Virus record (IMG/VR): IMGVR_UViG_3300030328_001397
Span: 1 to 45,461 of that record
DNA: 45,461 nucleotides
DNA from: a virus
Strand: one strand, 5' to 3'
The notes beneath the pieces are model-generated. The model did no database searches. It had not been told where the DNA came from and worked only from the letters and a program-made list of their open reading frames with translations. Numbering within the stretch: position 1 is the first letter of the stretch; every line of letters begins with the position of its first letter. A program made the translations under genes and the position numbers. Shown one piece after another: positions 5,537-14,742 of this stretch.

Positions 5537-8500
5537 TTCAGGAACGAAAGCTAGCCTTCTATCTCTTTCTAATTCCATTTCTCTAAGTTTGTCTGACTTG
5601 GCAATCACAGATATGTTTTCGTTTCTCATCAGCCTGTCTCTTCTCTTTCTCCAATTATCCAAGTATCTTTCTAAGGCTCTTACTTGACCCTTTATTCCCA
5701 TAACACCTTTCATATTGCTTCTGTAGGCTGATAGTTCATCAAAGCGTTGGGTTTCCTTGAGCGAATTAATCGTAGCTACTGCTCTATCTACTTCACTTCT
5801 AAGTTCATAGAATTGTTGTTGCAGTCCTCCCGCCTTTTCTGTGTCCAATAGAAGCCTATTAGCAAAGGGTAGTTGTTTGGCTAAATCAACATTGTTAGGA
5901 AGGATAGGTTCGCCTGTAGCACCACGAGTTAGGGTGTCTGCTAGTGCAAGTACATATCCTCCTAAAGTACCCGTATAACCTCTTAAAACGTGCTCTATCT
6001 TAGCGGGTGATATGTTAAACAGTTCACCGATTTCTTTGGCTAATTGGTTGGTAGTCGTTCTAGCTTGGAATCCAGGTTCTTTTTTAAGTTGATAGTAAGG
6101 AACAATGTCTTGTCCTGTGTAACTATTTCTATTACTGACTGCTTCAGCTAAAGGTTTAAGTATTTGCAAACCACCTGCGGGTTGTATAAATGGAAGATTT
6201 AAAGATGTCTCTAATTGACGACCTGTTGATGTTAATAATTCATCTACTGATTTTTGACTGAAAGCATCATCACCTAAAGTTAAATCAAAAACTCTTTCAG
6301 GTATAGCCTTAAACAACATACCTACTTCAAAAGGTATTGGTAGTTTGATTGAATAGTCAAAAGGTGTAGGTACTACCCAATTATCATCTCTGACTTCACG
6401 TTTTAGATTTCTGTATTCATCTGTATCGTGCACCATTAAATAGTATATGAGGGTGATAGACGTTAGTAATGAAGCATTGAGTGCTGCTTTTCTAAGTATT
6501 CTACTTTGTACATCTTGTAATGTTTCATTAGCTTGTAGTTTTTCTACAGCAGAATATTGACCAGTAAATGATCTATATAAAACATCTAAACCTTGTACTC
6601 TTGCATTTAAGAAAGGTATTGCAGATGTTATAACTCTAAATAAAGGGTCTTGTCCTCTTCTGCCAAAGTTAATTATTTCTAATGCCTGATAAGCAGCTTC
6701 TGATTGAGCTTGTGCTTCTGTGTATCCTTCATCTTTTAATTTTTTATGTACTGCTTCATATACCGCTAAACGAGTAGCTCCGTCTGATTTTGTAGTTAAA
6801 GCTCCTAGACCATCCCATAATTTAAAGAAAGCATCTTTAGCAGACATACCATTACTGGTTGTTATTGCTTGTTTTCTTAAAGTACGATCAATGTACTGTT
6901 TTACACTACCTTCATCATTAGAAAAATCATATCCACCTAAAACACCAAACTGTTCTAGTTCTTCCATGTCTCTAAACATATTAACTAAAGAGTCTTTGAC
7001 TGGCACAAAGTCAGCACCACTTGTTACAGCAGATGACAATGTATCTCTAAGTACGTTGACTACAACAAATCCAGGGTCACGAGTAACTGTATCTCTTAAT
7101 AATGAAGCTGGAAAAGCTAAAGCTCTTTGTATTGGTCCAGTACCTACACCACCTATACCTTGTATGCCTTCAACTAAATTTCTATCAACTTGATAGTGGT
7201 ATTTAATCCCTTCTCTAAAAACAAATATAGAATCAACTTTTCCTGCCTTTTCAGCCGAAATTGGTTTAGCTTCTTCGACTACTTCTAAATCTCTTATTAA
7301 TTTATTTAATCCATCATTTTTTAATGAAGCTGTAAGAATAGATAAAGAGTTTCTTGTTATTGCTTCAAGAGGATCAACATTCAATATATCTTTAGAACCT
7401 TCTAATTTGATACTTAAAGGATTATTTGGTAATGCACCACCCGCTATGGTTGGTGCAGTAATACCAGAATCATCTACCATTTCTCTATAAAAAGGATAAT
7501 ATGAAGATTGTTCTCTCCAAATTTCAGCCTGTCCTCTTGTATCTATTCCATATTGGTTTCCTACTCTAACTATTTCTTCTACACTTAATCCATTATTTGC
7601 TTCTGATAGTGCAATAAGATTTTTTATTTGTTCAGGGTCTAAAGTTATTTCACCTTTTTCTACTTTTTCTGCAAGTTCTTCTATTATTTGATTGTTAGAT
7701 TTGAATTTACTTAACAATCCTTTTTCTTCTGCAAAAGTAATTAATTCATTGTTCCATCTTTGATAAGCATCAAATACTTTTTTTACTTCAGGATATTGAG
7801 CTTCAATTTTATTTATAAGAGCAAGGTCAGCTTCTGTAATAGGTGAAGCAACTAATCTACCATTTTTATCAAATGTTTCTGTTCTTTTAAGAGCAGCATA
7901 AAACTTAAATATTCTTTCTAAATCTAGTTCAGGTCTTGAATAAAGAGGGGATAGTATTTCTATTAGTCCTCCGTCTTTACTTTTAATAACATTAGCTAAA
8001 GAGTCTTCTCCTTCTATACGACTATTTATAGTGCCTTTAGTGAGCATCTGTTGAAACAAACCTCTGGCTCTATCAGCTAATCTTAGTGCAGCCATAGTTG
8101 CAGTATCTGCTGTATTATTAGCCTGTCTTACTTCTTCATTCGTTTCAATAGCATTAACAATAGCTTTATCAACGGCATCTAATTTATCTATAAAGTTCTG
8201 TCTAAAGTTTCCAAAATAAGCACTTATGTTAGTAATAGGGTCTTTAGCTATTTCTACTAATCTTGCACCCCAAGATTTTTCTGGAGGCTTACCTTTACCA
8301 CCTGTTCTTTCTATGCCCTCTACTAAGTCAGCATCAACACCATCTAAGCTAGGTGCAGACCAAAGAGGTATATCATTAGGGGCTACAGATGAAAGGTCTT
8401 TATTAAACTCCAATGCAGCGTCTATAGCCACGTCTGACGCATTTAAATTGTAATAAGGTACTCCACCCCTAGGAGTCTGTCTTACTAGCTCCTCTACCTC

Positions 8501-11500
8501 TTCTACAGACCTTTTAAGTTTTACTTGTTCAGATGTTTTATTCTCACCTTGGAATCTTGTTCCTTCAGAAAATAAAGGTAGTTGTTCAGGTAAAGTAGAT
8601 TGTGCTAATTCATTTTGAATACTTTGAATTTCATTTTTAATTCTATTTATTCTGTCTCTATCTTGTTTAGCTATTCTTTCTGAAACTCTACCTCTTCCAT
8701 CAGCTTCAATACGTTCAGCATTGTAAAGTTGAGTTTCTAAATCTCTAAGTTTTAACTCTAAACCTTCTTTGCTATTTTCATCAATTGATTTATTAGCAAA
8801 ATCAACAGTATCAATTAACTCAGTATCAGTTTTACCTATTCTTGTTGTTGCTGCTCCTGTGTCAATAACATCACTTGCACTTTGTAAAAATGCAGATAAA
8901 GCCGTATTAGATTTTGCAGGTAAACCTAATATATTTCTTATTGATTGTACAAACTCACTCCAAGCATTTTTAGTTTTATAAGGTATAGCTTCTAAAAATT
9001 CTTGAAATTCTCTATTAGTTAAACCAAATGTCATAAATTCAGATAAATCCTTATCTCTTGATTTGCGTTGTGAGCCATTAACTCTATAGGTTTGATAATA
9101 ACTTTTCCAAGATTGATAATCTCCCGTTACACCTTTTATAACTCTTTCATTTGTTGGAAATTGATTGTCTACAAGAGTTGCTGCTAATTTTTTTATTGTT
9201 GTAGATTCTTTTAAGACTTCTTTTCTATATTCATTTCTTAATCTTTTAAATTCATTATATGAAGTTTCTGTTATTTCTTTAGTGCTCGCTGCCATTGCAT
9301 AATCATAAAAACGCTTTAAGTCTGCACCGACTTTTGTGTAATAGTCTTTTTTTTCTTCTATATATTCATTAACTTTATCTTGAACATTTTCTAAATCTTC
9401 TAAAGCTTTGATTGCTTTTTTACTTAATCTTAGTGGTGCTCGTACAGATGCAGGTAATGTTTTACCATCTATATATGCTTTGTAATCATTTATTGTGGTG
9501 AGAGATGCTTGATGTATAGCTTCATGTAATAAAGTTTCAAAATTAACTCCATTATCACTAAAACCATTGTAAATTGTTCTCTCTCTAATACTTTGTTGAG
9601 TATTATTAATTTTCATTGGCAATCTAGTACGATCTCTATAACGTATTTCTACTAGTCCATACGCACCACCTAAAGAACGACTTGTAAACTCTAAAGGAAA
9701 ATTAAAACCTCTTTTCTGTAGCTTTAGTAATGTTTCATAAGTTTTAGAAGCTATAATTTTATAATCTTCATTAGGTGAATTATCTTTCAACCACTTCATC
9801 ATTTTGACGGAATCACCTTCATAAAGTCCTATTTGTCTATTACTTCCTGCTTTTCTAATAGCTTTACTATTTAATAAACCATTAATAATAAATTGCCTGT
9901 CGTTTTCGTACTCTGCATTACTTAATTTTTGAGCGTCATATGGTGTTCCTTTTTCAACAGGATCAGGAGTTGGAGCAGGATCAGGAGCAGGTTCAGGTTC
10001 AGTTGGGTCTGGCTCTATAATAGGTTCGGGTAATGGTTCAGGTATAGGTAGTCTTTGTAACTCAGAAAGTTCTTGTGTGGTAACTATAGGATCGCCAGTA
10101 ATAACTCTAGTGGCTTCAGGTAAAGCTGTTTCTCTTTGCTCTATATCATCAGCTAAGTCACCTAAACCTCTTCTAGCTTCGCCTGTATCTAGCTCTCTTG
10201 TAGTTCTTATTTCTCCTCTAGCCCTAGCACCTATTCTTCCTTGTTCAATATCAGTAAATATATCAGATACATTTTGATATCCTGATAGACGCATTGCTTC
10301 ACCCATGCCTTTAAAGAAATTAACAATCTTATTAAATATGCCCTGTGATTTAGGTGGCATATTTTTTATATCTTCTCTAGCCTTAAACATTTCAGCAATA
10401 GCTTCTTCCACAAAGAATTCTTCTCTTTTTTCTTCTGTTAGTTCTCTACCTGCTAATGTAGGAGTATTAATATCTACACTTCTTTGATAGAAAGTTTTAT
10501 TTTTAAACTTATCATCAAATGATGCTGGAACTTTTTTGCTTTTTACTTGGTTACGAAGATAGTTATATTCTTTTTCATTAATTAAATCTTTGGCTCTCAA
10601 CGCATGAACCATCTCATGGTCAAGAACTCTATTTAATTTTTGTTGTATTTCTATTTCAGAAAGATTGCCGTCAGGATTAATTCTGTTTAAAGATAAAAAT
10701 ATTATGTCAGACTGTTTGTCATACTCTCCTTCTACTCCTCTGTCTTTAACCTGTCTAGGATCATAAATAAGTTCGTTGTCTTTTACTTGTCTTAATGTGC
10801 TAGCAGATAACAATTCATCACTTATAACTATACCTGTATCTTTTAAACCTCTTTCATTTAATATTCTTCGGGCTTCTTTAGCAAACTTATTAGTTCTACC
10901 TTCTTCTACTGCCTCACGATAATTAATAACTTTAGGTTCAACCTCTTCTGGAGGTAAAAGTTTTTCTTGTTTTACTCTTTCAGATTCTACTAACTGGTCA
11001 ATAATCTCTTGTGGTAATTTATTTTCTGCTTCAAGCTTGGCTCTAAACTCTTCTGGTGTTTGTCCAAAACTTTCAGCTCGCCTTGCAATATCAAACTCAA
11101 AGTTATCTCTAATTTTATATGTAACAAAATCTTCTTGTAATTTTGCTCTACCACTATTTTTTAAATCTTCTAAAAATATAGAAGCTTCTTGTATTGGTAA
11201 AAAAGAATTATCTTCAAAATTACCTTCATGATATTTAGCTTTTTTACCTTTATATCTATCAAGTAAAAATGTTTTAACATTATCTATATCAAATTCAGAT
11301 TTACCAACGCTAGCTACAAAATCAGCCATATCTTTAGCTGAGTATTCTCTATTTCTAAATTCAGGAAATTTAACTTTAGTATTAAACTTAGGCATTGCAT
11401 AAATCCTAGCTAATAAAAGTTCTTTTTGTCCTTTGCTCATTGAAGTAATTTGGCTATTACCTGTAAAAACTTCAGCAGCGTGCATAAATGCAGATGAAAT

Positions 11501-13045
11501 AATACTATCTGGGTCTATATTTTTAGAACCAAGCATAGATTTAAAAAACTTAGGAGTAGTATTAAGTTTTTGTTTACCAGCAGTTAAAGAAGGTTCACCA
11601 GATTTTTCTGCTTGTTTAAATACAGCTCGTGCCATACTTTCTGTCATTGTATTAAAATCTTTTTTAGTAAGAAGTTTTTTAGCTTCTTTCATAGTAAAGG
11701 TTTTATTTTTGTTTTCTTCTACAAAATTCTTTTTACCTTTATCTTTAAGTCTACTGTTATTAACAGCTATATCATTAGCTGTAACAGTTGTAGCTATAGG
11801 GTCTAATAAGGTTTGTCCTAATTCAAACGCAGCAGCACTATTAACATTACCTTGTAGGTAAAGCATATTTTCTAGTTGATTTTTTAACAAAGCATTGTTT
11901 TGTTTTGTTTTAAGCTTTTCAATACCTGTAACAGCATCAACCTGTGAAGGTGCTGTAGATATAATAGGATTGTCTGGTTGGTTTAAATCTAATATAGAAA
12001 AGCTTCCGTCAGCATTTTCTACATAATCTAAATTAATAGGGTCTGGTATGGATTCGGGGGCGGGAATGTTTGGAACATTAATTTGAGTTGGTTCTTGAAA
12101 TTCTGGAATAGTGCCTTGTTCAAGACCTAATTCTACTTTTTTTGTTTTTAATAATTCTTGTTTGTTTAAAGTTTCTCTTCTAGCTTTTTCTTCTGCATGA
12201 TAGTCTTTTATACCTTTTTTACCCATGCTAGTAACAACTAGATCAGCACCAGCACCAATGATGCCACCTATAGTAAACTCATCAAATAAACTTTCACCTA
12301 TGGGTAATTCTTCACTATACAAACCACGAGCAGTTAAGTCTTGCAATATACTTGCAGTTACCTCTTGACCGCCCTCAAATGCTCCTGATTTGAGTGCAGA
12401 TACTAATTGTTCTTTTGTAGATTTAGGGGCTGCTTTTGAAATTTTAGAAAATATATGTGCAACAGGTAATATTTCTGTAATACCTATAGTACCACCTAAT
12501 AGGGTGGCAGTCGTCTCTGTAAAACCACCAACATCTTCACCCATTTCTCTAGCCATATTTATACGATCAGCTTGTGCAGACATACCTGTCGGGATGGCTA
12601 ATGCTGCTGGTATTCCATATTGCCCAGTTTTTTGACCTACTGTGCCTGCTTTAGCTAAAGTGCTACCTAATTTTGCAGCACCTAAAAAAGGAACAAATGA
12701 TCCAATACCTTCACCTAGTTTTGTACTAAATTTATCTGCGTATCTAGGATCAGCAGCTAGTATAGAGTCTTCTCGTAATGATTTTTCTAAACCTCGTAAA
12801 CCTTTAAGGGCTGCACTATCATCACCAATATCAAATAAAGAAACTATACCTGTTGGTACAGACAAAGCTAAACTAGCAGCACCTCTAGGTATTGCTTTAC
12901 CAAACTCTACTGCTTGTTCTAAAGCAGAAGTTTGATCAATATCATCTCCATATCTGTCTTTTACTATACGAGCAAATCTTTCTCTTTGTGCAGGATCAGC
13001 AGGAATGTTATATTTTTTTCCGTCTGGATCAGTATATATACTCAT
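5492..13045 (-). CDS. Giant polyvalent virion protein (2517 aa) with two HExxH zincin motifs and LPD38-like region
   Basis: Probably packed in the virion and injected with the DNA. An N-terminal region rich in Gly/Ala and hydrophobic stretches (about 50-165 and 245-275) could interact with membranes. A first zincin-like domain has DHEMVHAL (His at about 810) followed by FFVEEAIAEMF; a Pro/Asp/Glu linker lies near 1000-1030; a second has LLHEAIHQ (His at about 1174) followed by a WSEFVQSIRNILGLP segment often seen after such peptidases. Charged coiled regions fill 1350-1600. Residues about 1980-2180, with RDPGFVVVNVLRDT and NFGRRG...PFLNARVQG, resemble the LPD38 polyvalent-protein domain. TAATG-coupled to the upstream gene and last in the late operon. 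Domain names are from memory. G+C rises sharply in the last 600 bases. Confidence 0.8.
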   Translation of the reverse strand: MSIYTDPDGKKYNIPADPAQRERFARIVKDRYGDDIDQTSALEQAVEFGKAIPRGAASLALSVPTGIVSLFDIGDDSAALKGLRGLEKSLREDSILAADPRYADKFSTKLGEGIGSFVPFLGAAKLGSTLAKAGTVGQKTGQYGIPAALAIPTGMSAQADRINMAREMGEDVGGFTETTATLLGGTIGITEILPVAHIFSKISKAAPKSTKEQLVSALKSGAFEGGQEVTASILQDLTARGLYSEELPIGESLFDEFTIGGIIGAGADLVVTSMGKKGIKDYHAEEKARRETLNKQELLKTKKVELGLEQGTIPEFQEPTQINVPNIPAPESIPDPINLDYVENADGSFSILDLNQPDNPIISTAPSQVDAVTGIEKLKTKQNNALLKNQLENMLYLQGNVNSAAAFELGQTLLDPIATTVTANDIAVNNSRLKDKGKKNFVEENKNKTFTMKEAKKLLTKKDFNTMTESMARAVFKQAEKSGEPSLTAGKQKLNTTPKFFKSMLGSKNIDPDSIISSAFMHAAEVFTGNSQITSMSKGQKELLLARIYAMPKFNTKVKFPEFRNREYSAKDMADFVASVGKSEFDIDNVKTFLLDRYKGKKAKYHEGNFEDNSFLPIQEASIFLEDLKNSGRAKLQEDFVTYKIRDNFEFDIARRAESFGQTPEEFRAKLEAENKLPQEIIDQLVESERVKQEKLLPPEEVEPKVINYREAVEEGRTNKFAKEARRILNERGLKDTGIVISDELLSASTLRQVKDNELIYDPRQVKDRGVEGEYDKQSDIIFLSLNRINPDGNLSEIEIQQKLNRVLDHEMVHALRAKDLINEKEYNYLRNQVKSKKVPASFDDKFKNKTFYQRSVDINTPTLAGRELTEEKREEFFVEEAIAEMFKAREDIKNMPPKSQGIFNKIVNFFKGMGEAMRLSGYQNVSDIFTDIEQGRIGARARGEIRTTRELDTGEARRGLGDLADDIEQRETALPEATRVITGDPIVTTQELSELQRLPIPEPLPEPIIEPDPTEPEPAPDPAPTPDPVEKGTPYDAQKLSNAEYENDRQFIINGLLNSKAIRKAGSNRQIGLYEGDSVKMMKWLKDNSPNEDYKIIASKTYETLLKLQKRGFNFPLEFTSRSLGGAYGLVEIRYRDRTRLPMKINNTQQSIRERTIYNGFSDNGVNFETLLHEAIHQASLTTINDYKAYIDGKTLPASVRAPLRLSKKAIKALEDLENVQDKVNEYIEEKKDYYTKVGADLKRFYDYAMAASTKEITETSYNEFKRLRNEYRKEVLKESTTIKKLAATLVDNQFPTNERVIKGVTGDYQSWKSYYQTYRVNGSQRKSRDKDLSEFMTFGLTNREFQEFLEAIPYKTKNAWSEFVQSIRNILGLPAKSNTALSAFLQSASDVIDTGAATTRIGKTDTELIDTVDFANKSIDENSKEGLELKLRDLETQLYNAERIEADGRGRVSERIAKQDRDRINRIKNEIQSIQNELAQSTLPEQLPLFSEGTRFQGENKTSEQVKLKRSVEEVEELVRQTPRGGVPYYNLNASDVAIDAALEFNKDLSSVAPNDIPLWSAPSLDGVDADLVEGIERTGGKGKPPEKSWGARLVEIAKDPITNISAYFGNFRQNFIDKLDAVDKAIVNAIETNEEVRQANNTADTATMAALRLADRARGLFQQMLTKGTINSRIEGEDSLANVIKSKDGGLIEILSPLYSRPELDLERIFKFYAALKRTETFDKNGRLVASPITEADLALINKIEAQYPEVKKVFDAYQRWNNELITFAEEKGLLSKFKSNNQIIEELAEKVEKGEITLDPEQIKNLIALSEANNGLSVEEIVRVGNQYGIDTRGQAEIWREQSSYYPFYREMVDDSGITAPTIAGGALPNNPLSIKLEGSKDILNVDPLEAITRNSLSILTASLKNDGLNKLIRDLEVVEEAKPISAEKAGKVDSIFVFREGIKYHYQVDRNLVEGIQGIGGVGTGPIQRALAFPASLLRDTVTRDPGFVVVNVLRDTLSSAVTSGADFVPVKDSLVNMFRDMEELEQFGVLGGYDFSNDEGSVKQYIDRTLRKQAITTSNGMSAKDAFFKLWDGLGALTTKSDGATRLAVYEAVHKKLKDEGYTEAQAQSEAAYQALEIINFGRRGQDPLFRVITSAIPFLNARVQGLDVLYRSFTGQYSAVEKLQANETLQDVQSRILRKAALNASLLTSITLIYYLMVHDTDEYRNLKREVRDDNWVVPTPFDYSIKLPIPFEVGMLFKAIPERVFDLTLGDDAFSQKSVDELLTSTGRQLETSLNLPFIQPAGGLQILKPLAEAVSNRNSYTGQDIVPYYQLKKEPGFQARTTTNQLAKEIGELFNISPAKIEHVLRGYTGTLGGYVLALADTLTRGATGEPILPNNVDLAKQLPFANRLLLDTEKAGGLQQQFYELRSEVDRAVATINSLKETQRFDELSAYRSNMKGVMGIKGQVRALERYLDNWRKRRDRLMRNENISVIAKSDKLREMELERDRRLAFVPELRKKARIPVVNLNL
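5520..5554. terminator. Inverted repeat at the convergence of the two operons
   Basis: CTAGCTTTC (5520-5528) and GAAAGCTAG (5546-5554) are perfect 9-bp inverted arms around a 17-base loop, which itself holds GTTC-AG-GAAC. It lies across the + strand stop codon and inside the 3' end of the - strand gene, where both transcripts should end. Neither side has a good U tract, so a bidirectional terminator or transcript-end hairpin is inferred, not shown. Confidence 0.5.
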
Positions 13046-14742
13046 TAAACACTAAGTCTGTCCATAAAAGCATCATCAGAATTTGTAGTATTAGCTATAC
13101 CACCAAATAACATTTCATACATTTGTACTAATCTTTCTTGTATTGGTGCTAATTTTGCAAGTTCTTCAGTTGCTTTTTCTTGTGTTAGTAAACCCATTTC
13201 TAATTGATCAGATATTTGTGTTTGTTTTGCAACTATATAATCTCGTAAAGCTTCTACATCAGCATACTTAGATTTAGTTTCTAATGACCTTACTTGTGCT
13301 CCAGTTAATTGTCTTTCTAAATCTAATTTTTCTTTATCTATTTGCCCTTTTTGTTTGCTTTCAGCTAAACCAGCTAATCCCATACCAAGTTCACTCATAT
13401 TTCTAGAACCCATTATAAGACCACCTAATCCTACTAGGTCATAGTCTATTTCTCTTTTAGGTTTAGCCATTCCTGTAGCTTTATCTCTAAGTTCATCTAG
13501 TAGTTTATCTTTATCTTTATCTTTATCTTTATCTTTATCTTCAAGCTCTATAACTTCTTCACCTTCAGGCAAAAATTTAGAACCTACATAAGCACCAACT
13601 CCTCCTTGTGTAATTCTTTTATTTAAAACAGGTTTACCTAAATCTCTTGCAACATTTGGATTGTAAGGAACTGTACCTCCAGTAGGAACATCTGCTTCTC
13701 CTTTAATTATTTTTTTAGTTCCAATTTTTCTTGCAGTTTCATCATAGAGTTTTTTAGGAGACCTAACAAAATTCATTAACCCTCTACCAGCCCAACTAAG
13801 ACCTCTTCCAAGAGCACCAAGTCCACTAGACACAGGTTCAGGAGCTAATATAAATGCTAAAGCAGTAGCATCTATACCATCAAAAATAGCTGTTCCATAA
13901 TCAATACTCCCATCTTCATTAGTATATCTATCTGCTAAAAAGTTTTTTTGTTCTTGATCAACTGGATAAGGATTAGTAGATGAACCTAATACATTTGCAT
14001 ATGGATCATTAAAAGATTGATCTAAAGAACCGCCATTAGCATAAGCAGTTAAACCACCGCTAGCTAAACCTTGTTGTCTTTGTCGCATTTCATTACGAGA
14101 CTGTTTCAATGCAGACTCTAAGTTTCTTAATTTTGATTCAGGTATTACTCTATCCATTCCACTAAATGCACCTTCTCCAGATAAAGCATTTAATAATAAT
14201 CCCATAGGTCTATACGCATCAAAAGCTCTTTGACTTGGTTTAATATTATATTTTTTATATATTTCATCAGGTATTACATAATTTCTAGGTGATAATGAAG
14301 CAGAAAATATTGTTTTTCCTTCTTCTTGTTTTTTATTTCTAGCTGCATATCTAGATTCTTTTTCTTTTATACGTTGTAATTCAGAACTAACTTCTTCCAT
14401 ATATTCAGTTAAACCACCACCAGCCATCATCATAGGTTGAGGCATAGGAGCAGAGGCAGGCATACCCATAGACTCTGAAGAGAAAGCATCAGTTGGAGCT
14501 GATTCAGACGGCATACCTGCTTGCAAACCTTTAGGCTGTATAAACTCACCAACAACTTCTTCTGCTACTGTAGTAGTAGGTTGAATTTTAGCTGCTGCAT
14601 AAGCCTTTTCGTTAGCAGTTCTTCTTTGTATCTCTGACAATACTAAATATTGAGGATACCTACTGCTAGGGTCTTGTGACATTTGTGCCAATTGATTTTT
14701 AGGCACATATTCTAATTCTGTGGCTAACTCTACTAAATTCAT
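13045..14742 (-). CDS. Internal virion-type protein (565 aa)
   Basis: Unrecognised, probably structural because of its place between other virion proteins and its low-complexity make-up. The N-terminal 60 residues form a helical domain (LVELATELEYVPKNQLAQMS). A Met/Pro/Ala-rich stretch (about 90-110) leads to AGGGLTEYMEE; a second copy of the motif, SGGLTAYANGG, lies near residue 230. A run of Asp-Lys pairs occurs near 400-412. The C-terminus is Gln/Glu/Leu-rich and helical. The start overlaps the stop of the next gene upstream. It may be an ejection protein. Confidence 0.6.
   Translation of the reverse strand: MNLVELATELEYVPKNQLAQMSQDPSSRYPQYLVLSEIQRRTANEKAYAAAKIQPTTTVAEEVVGEFIQPKGLQAGMPSESAPTDAFSSESMGMPASAPMPQPMMMAGGGLTEYMEEVSSELQRIKEKESRYAARNKKQEEGKTIFSASLSPRNYVIPDEIYKKYNIKPSQRAFDAYRPMGLLLNALSGEGAFSGMDRVIPESKLRNLESALKQSRNEMRQRQQGLASGGLTAYANGGSLDQSFNDPYANVLGSSTNPYPVDQEQKNFLADRYTNEDGSIDYGTAIFDGIDATALAFILAPEPVSSGLGALGRGLSWAGRGLMNFVRSPKKLYDETARKIGTKKIIKGEADVPTGGTVPYNPNVARDLGKPVLNKRITQGGVGAYVGSKFLPEGEEVIELEDKDKDKDKDKDKLLDELRDKATGMAKPKREIDYDLVGLGGLIMGSRNMSELGMGLAGLAESKQKGQIDKEKLDLERQLTGAQVRSLETKSKYADVEALRDYIVAKQTQISDQLEMGLLTQEKATEELAKLAPIQERLVQMYEMLFGGIANTTNSDDAFMDRLSV
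13504..13539 (-). repeat. Six perfect hexanucleotide repeats (TTTATC on + strand)
   Basis: Six exact tandem copies of TTTATC lie inside the 565-residue protein gene and encode alternating Asp-Lys. Gain or loss of a unit keeps the frame, so the length of this charged linker can vary by slippage. Confidence 0.9.
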
